From NCBI GenBank assembly GCA_958296235.1, contig OY282457.1, positions 1,921,684 to 1,985,683 of the forward strand: a stretch of DNA of 64,000 nt, read 5' to 3'. The translations under genes and the position numbers were made by a program. Below are positions 59,223 to 64,000 of the stretch, piece by piece. This DNA comes from an uncultured Candidatus Binatia bacterium (GTDB lineage Bacteria; Desulfobacterota; Binatia; Bin18). The notes beneath the pieces are model-generated. The model saw nothing but the letters and a program-made list of their open reading frames with translations, ran no database searches and had not been told where the DNA came from. Numbering within the stretch: position 1 is the first letter of the stretch; every line of letters begins with the position of its first letter.

Positions 59223-60197
59223 ATGCAACTCGGCATGATTGGCTTAGGCCGGATGGGTCGCAATATGGCGCGCCGCCTCATGTGCGGTGGACATGCGTGT
59301 GTGGTGTTTGACCTGAATGCGCAGGCGGTCAAACAGGGCGAGCAGGACGGAGCGACTGGAACCGCTTCCCTCGACGAGTTGATTCAAAAGCTCACCCCGC
59401 CCCGCGCCGTGTGGGTCATGCTGCCGGCCGGCGCGGCGACAGAGGAAACAGTGGCCGCCTTGGCTGAAAAAATGGAGGCATACGACATCATCATTGATGG
59501 CGGGAACTCGCATTTCAAGGACGCCATTCGACGCGCCCAAGCCCTCAAACCGAAAGGGCTTCATTACGTTGATATCGGGACGAGCGGCGGGGTGTGGGGA
59601 GTCGAGCGCGGCTATTGTCTGACGGTCGGCGGTGAGCAAGAGCCGGTCCGGCGGCTCGACCCGCTTCTCCGCACCCTGGCTCCCGGCAAGGGGGCCATCC
59701 CGGAAACGCCGGGTCGTAACCACAGAAACAGCACGGCTGAGGAGGGTTATCTGCACTGCGGCCCGGCCGGAGCCGGGCACTTTGCGAAAATGGTCCATAA
59801 CGGCATCGAGTACGGGTTGATGCAGGCCTATGCCGAGGGCTTTGATATCCTGCGGAGCGCCCGCGCCGCGGGGCTGGAGTATCACTACGAGTTGAATCTG
59901 CCGGATATTGCCGAGGTGTGGCGTCGCGGCAGCGTGATTAGTTCCTGGCTGTTGGATTTGACAGCTATGGCGCTGGCGGAAAGCCCGGAGCTGGCCGAGT
60001 TCTCCGGCGAGGTCCAGGATTCGGGCGAAGGCCGCTGGACGATTGCAACCGCCATTGAGGAAGCGGTTCCTGCCGAAGTCCTCTCAGCAGCGCTCTACGC
60101 GCGCTTTCGGTCCCGCCAGTCGCATACCTTCGCCGAGAAAATCTTATCGGCCCTCCGTTTCAAGTTCGGCGGGCACCGTGAGCCGCCCCAAACCTGA
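59223..60197 (+). CDS. gnd: 6-phosphogluconate dehydrogenase, decarboxylating (short form)
   Basis: A 324-residue enzyme of the short, NAD-type group (about 300-330 residues against 470 for the classical form). [15 protein letters not shown] (5-19) is the Rossmann motif; [14 protein letters not shown] (about 90-103) and [15 protein letters not shown] (about 115-129) bind substrate; [20 protein letters not shown] (about 181-200) has the catalytic Lys and the Asn. It oxidises and decarboxylates 6-phosphogluconate to ribulose 5-phosphate. ATG 59223 has AGGAG. Followed by glk on the same strand. Confidence 0.93.
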   Translation: MQLGMIGLGRMGRNMARRLMCGGHACVVFDLNAQAVKQGEQDGATGTASLDELIQKLTPPRAVWVMLPAGAATEETVAALAEKMEAYDIIIDGGNSHFKDAIRRAQALKPKGLHYVDIGTSGGVWGVERGYCLTVGGEQEPVRRLDPLLRTLAPGKGAIPETPGRNHRNSTAEEGYLHCGPAGAGHFAKMVHNGIEYGLMQAYAEGFDILRSARAAGLEYHYELNLPDIAEVWRRGSVISSWLLDLTAMALAESPELAEFSGEVQDSGEGRWTIATAIEEAVPAEVLSAALYARFRSRQSHTFAEKILSALRFKFGGHREPPQT

Positions 60198-60275
60198 GGC
60201 GCGGCGCGCCCGGATCATCGCCCCCGTCGAGTGGAGAGCCTTGCGGCAAACAATTCGGCATGAGAGAAAGCCGTC

Positions 60276-61277
60276 ATGACAATCCATGTCCTGGCCGGTG
60301 ATATTGGCGGAACCAAGACCAACCTGGCCCTGTATGCGCTTGAGGGAGGGGATGAGCTCTGCCTCGTTCGAGAAGCGTCTTTTCCGAGCGCGCAGTACGC
60401 CGGGCTGGAAGCCGTCATTGCCGACTTTCGCTCCAGTGGGGCGGACACGACAATAGCGGCTGGGGCGTTTGGGATTGCCGGACCGGTTCTCGACGGCAGG
60501 GTTGAGGCGACAAATCTGCCCTGGAAAGTTGACACTCCAGGCATACGCCGGGCCATCGACGGTGGCCAGGTCCGGCTCATGAACGACCTTGAGGCAACCG
60601 CCTATGGGGCGCTCTTCCTGCCCGCGGCTGAAATCCTGACGCTCAATACGGGGAAAGCCCGACGCGGCAACTGTGCAGTGATTGCGGCCGGTACTGGCCT
60701 GGGACAGGCGTTTCTGTTTTGGGACGGACAGGGTTATCGACCCGCGGCCACGGAAGGCGGCCATGTTGATTTCCCGCCTCGGAACGAAAAAGAAGTGGAG
60801 CTACTGCGCTTCCTCAGAAAGCAGCACGACGGCCGGGTATCCTCTGAACGGGTGCTGTCCGGTCCCGGCCTGGTGAGTCTCTTCAATTTTCTGTTTCAGG
60901 TCTTGCAGCGCCCGGTGGCAGAGAGTCTGCGGGCGCGCCTGCAAACCGAAGACGCGGCCGCGGTTATCGGCGAAGCCGGCGTTACCGGCAGTTGCCGGAC
61001 GTGTGCGGAAGCGGTCGACATGTTTGTCAGTCTGTACGGAGCCCAGGCCGGCAATCTGGCGCTGACGGTGATGAGTGTTGGCGGGGTGTATATTGGCGGT
61101 GGGATCGTGACCAGGCTGCTGCCCAAGATGACGTCCGGCGGGTTTATGCAATCCTTTACGGACAAAGGCCGCTTTGGCCAACTCCTGCAGGATATGCCGG
61201 TTCGCATCATGCTGAATCCCAAGGCGGCCCAGGTTGGCGCCGCCCACGCGGCCCGAGCGCTCGTGGGCCACGGTTGA
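60276..61277 (+). CDS. glk: Glucokinase
   Basis: A 333-residue ROK-unrelated (proteobacterial-type) glucokinase. LAGDIGGTKTNLALY (6-20) binds phosphate; AGAFGIAGPV (about 61-70) and NLPWKVD contact glucose; MNDLEATAYG (about 106-115) has the catalytic Asp; AAGTGLGQAFLFW (about 135-147) and TEGGHVDFPPRNEKEVEL complete the site. It phosphorylates glucose to glucose 6-phosphate. Placed after gnd; zwf and pgl, usual companions, are missing. TTGTGGCA region upstream gives no clear RBS except GAGAAAG near the ATG. Confidence 0.92.
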   Translation: MTIHVLAGDIGGTKTNLALYALEGGDELCLVREASFPSAQYAGLEAVIADFRSSGADTTIAAGAFGIAGPVLDGRVEATNLPWKVDTPGIRRAIDGGQVRLMNDLEATAYGALFLPAAEILTLNTGKARRGNCAVIAAGTGLGQAFLFWDGQGYRPAATEGGHVDFPPRNEKEVELLRFLRKQHDGRVSSERVLSGPGLVSLFNFLFQVLQRPVAESLRARLQTEDAAAVIGEAGVTGSCRTCAEAVDMFVSLYGAQAGNLALTVMSVGGVYIGGGIVTRLLPKMTSGGFMQSFTDKGRFGQLLQDMPVRIMLNPKAAQVGAAHAARALVGHG

Positions 61278-61312
61278 ACCGGACGCCTCAACGACCGTCG
61301 AGCGGGCGCCTC

Positions 61313-63283
61313 TTATTTGATTCTGCCCGTCCGGGTTGTCTCGTAGCCGTCAAGTTGTTCGACGGCGTGTTTGAAAGCGTCGGAGCGGATGACGGCGACA
61401 AGCCGCTGGCCTTTTTCGCTGTTGAAAAAGGCTTTCTGAAAGACGAGGTCGTACTCCTCGCGCTCAATGGGAATAAAGTCGAGCCCCAGGGCTTTGGCGG
61501 CTGATTTGACGCCCAGACCGGTGTCCACCAGGCCGCTGGCAATAGCCACCGCGACCGCCATATGGGTGGTTTCTTCGCGTTCGTAGCCTGTGATGCGTTC
61601 CGGTTTGATGCGGAGCTGGGCGAGCTTATAGTCCAACAGGACGCGGGTGCCCGCCCCCGGCTGGCGATTGATAAAGATGATGTCCTTGCGCGTCAGGGCT
61701 CTGAGGTTTTTGATCTTTTTGGGATTGCCGTTTGGCACGATCAGGCCCTGTTCCCGAATGACCAGATTCATCACAACCGACTTGGTAAGCAGCCGCTGTT
61801 TTTTGAGGTCGGGCAGATTATACACCCCGCTGGCCGGGTCGAGCAGGTGGGTGCCAACCATATGGGCTTCGCCCCGTCTCAGGGCAACCAGACCGCCGAG
61901 TGAACCGATAGTGCTGGCGGATATTTTGAGACCCGGCTGCTGGGCGCGGAGTTGGTCGTCAAGCACGCCGATGGTCAGATCGTTGCTGCCGGTAAACAGA
62001 ATGGTATTGGCGATTTCCTCTGCCGGACGCAAGAGTTCAACCTGCACCTCGGTGCCCGCGTTCAAGCCCTCGTCCAAGGACGGAATACGCAACACTCCGT
62101 CGGCTTTGACCATAGTGGTGATAACCCCGGCACCGCGTCCGATGGGATTGGCCACAATCGTATCGCCAACCTGACCGAGGTTGACCCGGACAAACTCTTC
62201 CAGGCCGAGCCGCGACGGAACCTTGCGGGGCAGGACCGCCCTGATCTTCGCGGGTTCCTCTGCCGGCCGACCGAGATAATGGGCGATCAGTTTGCGCAGG
62301 ACCTGCTGACAGATCACGACCGCGGAAACCGGATAGCCGGGCAGGCCGATGACCGGCGTGCCGTCAAGAACCGCCAGAATTGCGGGCTTACCGGGCATGA
62401 CATCAATACCGTGAACCAGGATGTCACCCAGCGATTCCAGGGCTCGCAGCGTGAAATCGTGCTCACCCGCGGAGGAGCCGGCAATAATGATAACAATATC
62501 GTGTCGCTTGACCGCTTTTGCCAGCGCCCGGGTAATGGTTTTGAGATCGTCAACAACTCGGGGCAGCCGTTTGGGCATACCGCCCCACTCTTCAACAAAA
62601 GCCCCGGCAACGCGGGAGTTGAATTCGATAATCCGGCCCGGCTCGGCCGGGTCGCCGGGTTCGATCAGCTCGGAGCCAGTTGGAATAATGCCGACCGTCG
62701 GCGGGGCAATGACCGGAATAGTGGTGTGCCCGGCGGCCAGCAGCGCGCCAAGGTCGTACGGCCGGAGCTTATGGCCGCGCGGCAGCAGCGGTTCAGTGGC
62801 AACAATGTCCTCGCCCACGAGACGGATGTGCTGCCACGGGGTGGCGGAATCACGAATTTCGATCTCAACGGTGCTTTTCTTAAACACCCGCTCAATCATG
62901 ACGACCGCATTGGCCCACGTCGGAATGGGATGGCCGGTATCGACATATTGAAACGGAGGCGGGCTGGCGGCGGCGTTCTTTTTCCGGCGTGGCTGGGCGT
63001 CTTTTGCAACCCACTTGAGCGTCAGCGGAGCAAACTCGCTTGCGCCGAATGTATCCTCAGCACGCACGGCAATGCCATCCATAGCTGCGCCGTGGTAATG
63101 CGGGGCGGACAGAACAGCAAAAATAGGTTCCGCGGTGGTGCGGTGGAGGGCCTTTTCGACCGGGACGCGCTCGGTTCTGGTTTTGGGCGGGACGGCCCCA
63201 AGGAAAATATCGAGGGCGTCTTCCAGCGATTTCTTTTTGAGATAGCGCTTGCGGTCGGTTTTGGCGGCAGGCTGTCCGTGCAT
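61313..63283 (-). CDS. MoeA-like molybdopterin molybdotransferase fused to a periplasmic-binding-like domain
   Basis: A 656-residue fusion. Residues about 20-410 are MoeA: PHYHGAAMDGIAVRAEDTFG, then VDTGHPIP, IPTGSELIEPGD, IIAGSSAGEHDFT, GIDVMPGKPAILAVLDGTPV, GLPGYPVSAV. Residues about 425-656 are a ligand-binding fold (ILFTGSNDLTIGVLDDQLRA; GEAHMVGTHLLDPASGVYNL; FINRQPGAGTRVLLDYKL) like substrate-binding domains of tungstate/molybdate transport or LysR type. MoeA inserts metal into adenylylated molybdopterin; the extra domain may sense metal or cofactor. ATG 63283 is chosen; GTG and TTG codons upstream are alternatives. Confidence 0.9.
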   Translation of the reverse strand: MHGQPAAKTDRKRYLKKKSLEDALDIFLGAVPPKTRTERVPVEKALHRTTAEPIFAVLSAPHYHGAAMDGIAVRAEDTFGASEFAPLTLKWVAKDAQPRRKKNAAASPPPFQYVDTGHPIPTWANAVVMIERVFKKSTVEIEIRDSATPWQHIRLVGEDIVATEPLLPRGHKLRPYDLGALLAAGHTTIPVIAPPTVGIIPTGSELIEPGDPAEPGRIIEFNSRVAGAFVEEWGGMPKRLPRVVDDLKTITRALAKAVKRHDIVIIIAGSSAGEHDFTLRALESLGDILVHGIDVMPGKPAILAVLDGTPVIGLPGYPVSAVVICQQVLRKLIAHYLGRPAEEPAKIRAVLPRKVPSRLGLEEFVRVNLGQVGDTIVANPIGRGAGVITTMVKADGVLRIPSLDEGLNAGTEVQVELLRPAEEIANTILFTGSNDLTIGVLDDQLRAQQPGLKISASTIGSLGGLVALRRGEAHMVGTHLLDPASGVYNLPDLKKQRLLTKSVVMNLVIREQGLIVPNGNPKKIKNLRALTRKDIIFINRQPGAGTRVLLDYKLAQLRIKPERITGYEREETTHMAVAVAIASGLVDTGLGVKSAAKALGLDFIPIEREEYDLVFQKAFFNSEKGQRLVAVIRSDAFKHAVEQLDGYETTRTGRIK

Positions 63284-63328
63284 ATGGGTCGCTCTCACGG
63301 TCAATTCATGAATTGCTTCGGTATTGGG

Positions 63329-63430
63329 CCGGGCAACCCCCTGTGATTGCCCCTACAGGCCGGGCAACCACAGGGGGTTGCCCCTACAGGTTTCGTTCCC
63401 TCGCCCGTTGGGGGAGAGGTGAGGGGTTCT
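63329..63430. repeat. Dispersed palindromic intergenic repeat (copy with two GGCAACC units)
   Basis: GGCCGGGCAACCCCCTGTGA then TTGCCCCTACAGG, followed by GGCCGGGCAACCACAGGGGG then TTGCCCCTACAGG, then CCCTCGCCCGTTGGGGGAGA and GGTGAGGGGTTC. Same module order as copy 1. It separates the two MoeA genes. Confidence 0.8.
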
Positions 63431-63433
63431 CCG

Positions 63434-64000
63434 TTAGAACAGAATCACTTCAACTTCTTCCCCGGCCTCTCGTCCTTCTTCATTATGCGGAATGCGGACC
63501 ATGCCGTCGGCTTGCACCAGGCTGAAAATCGCGCCTGATTTTCCGGGCAGCGGATGGGCGAGCTGAGAACCCGGCTCTCCCTTTGGGGAGGCGTTTTGCA
63601 GCCTGACCCGGACGTAATCCTCCCGGCCGGGCGCAGAGGCAACGTTTTGGGCCAGCCGGGCGCGGGTCGTGCGTAGCGGCGCAAAGGCTGTGTCCGCGGA
63701 CTCGCCGCCTATCATCCGCACCAGCGGCGCGCCAAAGAGGGCAAAAACAACCAGCGCCGACACCGGGTGACCGGGCAGACCCATGACCGGCTTGCCGGCG
63801 GCGCGGGCAAAGATCGTTGGCTTACCCGGAGCAATGGAAATACCGTGAAAGAAGAGTTCCGAGCGCGGGAATGAACAGATGACATCCAGCGCCATGTCCT
63901 TGATGCCGACCGAGCTGCCGCCGGACACCATCACCACGTCGGCGGCTTTCAGCGCGGTGGAGAGCGCTTTGGTAAACGTCTGAGGGTCATCCCTGATGAC
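63434..64000 (-). CDS. moeA: MoeA-type molybdopterin molybdotransferase, partial (runs off right edge)
   Basis: The visible 188 residues are the C-terminal half of a MoeA protein: VVMVSGGSSVGIKDMALDVI (molybdopterin loop), FHGISIAPGKPTIFARAAGK, GLPGHPVSALVVFALFGAPL, and the domain IV barrel ending REDYVRVRL...MVRIPHNEEGREAGEE. All expected motifs of this half are intact. It is the upstream neighbour of the MoeA-fusion gene on the same strand, the standard pair in which a plain MoeA and a MoeA fused to a binding domain act together in molybdenum-cofactor synthesis. The N-terminal half lies outside the window. Confidence 0.93.
   Translation of the reverse strand, partial: VIRDDPQTFTKALSTALKAADVVMVSGGSSVGIKDMALDVICSFPRSELFFHGISIAPGKPTIFARAAGKPVMGLPGHPVSALVVFALFGAPLVRMIGGESADTAFAPLRTTRARLAQNVASAPGREDYVRVRLQNASPKGEPGSQLAHPLPGKSGAIFSLVQADGMVRIPHNEEGREAGEEVEVILF

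Noticed and set aside
61952..63346. 464-codon plus-strand frame opposite the MoeA fusion gene
   Set aside because: Antisense shadow; composition rich in Asn/Gly/Arg and no motif, whereas the minus frame shows all MoeA signatures.

Overview
The window is a bacterial chromosome segment of roughly 58-60% GC. Its gene content suggests an uncultured, metabolically versatile aerobic heterotroph: bacterial-luciferase-type flavin monooxygenases, amidohydrolase-2 enzymes, SDRs, acyl-CoA dehydrogenases, a CoA racemase, an old-yellow-enzyme fusion and a dimethylformamidase-like protein. The nearest recollection is of Tectomicrobia/Entotheonella or Binatota-like genomes; this is inference from gene content, since no rRNA or strong taxonomic marker is present. 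No tRNA, rRNA, CRISPR array or intact transposase was found, and no obvious dedicated transcription factor apart from toxin-antitoxin antitoxins.

Layout. 1-9 kb: a secreted protein cut by the left edge, a TM2-like protein, an enoyl-CoA hydratase/LLM oxidoreductase pair, a two-TM protein overlapped by a proline-rich microprotein, an amidohydrolase divergent from an FAD monooxygenase, a serine hydrolase and a cupin. 9-13.5 kb: an orphan antitoxin, an insertion-sequence scar, SelO, then an AT-richer accessory patch (EcsC family, 4-TM protein, a frameshifted DUF6883 gene with a DUF4926 partner). 13.6-23 kb: a catabolic stretch (PhyH dioxygenase, alpha/beta hydrolase, GST, beta-carbonic anhydrase, OYE-type reductase, bifunctional beta-oxidation enzyme, M18 peptidase). 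23-27 kb: a Phd/VapC module, an amidase, an IS1595 scar and a HicBA cluster with two small genes. 27-38 kb: phosphotriesterase-like hydrolase, several SDRs, two acyl-CoA dehydrogenases, an amidohydrolase and a DszA/NtaA-type monooxygenase. 38-44 kb: a probable selenoprotein read through an in-frame UGA, a RelBE-like module, and a compact three-gene operon (zinc-finger protein, coiled-coil protein, Hsp70 homologue) next to a type III restriction-enzyme remnant. 44-64 kb: a second LLM oxidoreductase, a VapBC module flanked by 35-bp direct repeats, more catabolic enzymes, a broken HEPN gene with its partner, an IscA-like protein with a Cys-rich tail, a CoA racemase, gnd-glk, and two MoeA-type genes.

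The catabolic genes form short co-directional units separated by single genes on the other strand, consistent with degradation of varied acyl-CoA, aromatic, amide or sulfur-containing substrates; exact substrates cannot be read from sequence. Two kinds of accessory material are interleaved: toxin-antitoxin or conflict-like modules, several decaying, and a family of GC-rich palindromic repeats that sits almost only in gaps between genes. The strongest candidates for something new are the UGA-containing GrdB-like gene and the Hsp70-centred operon.
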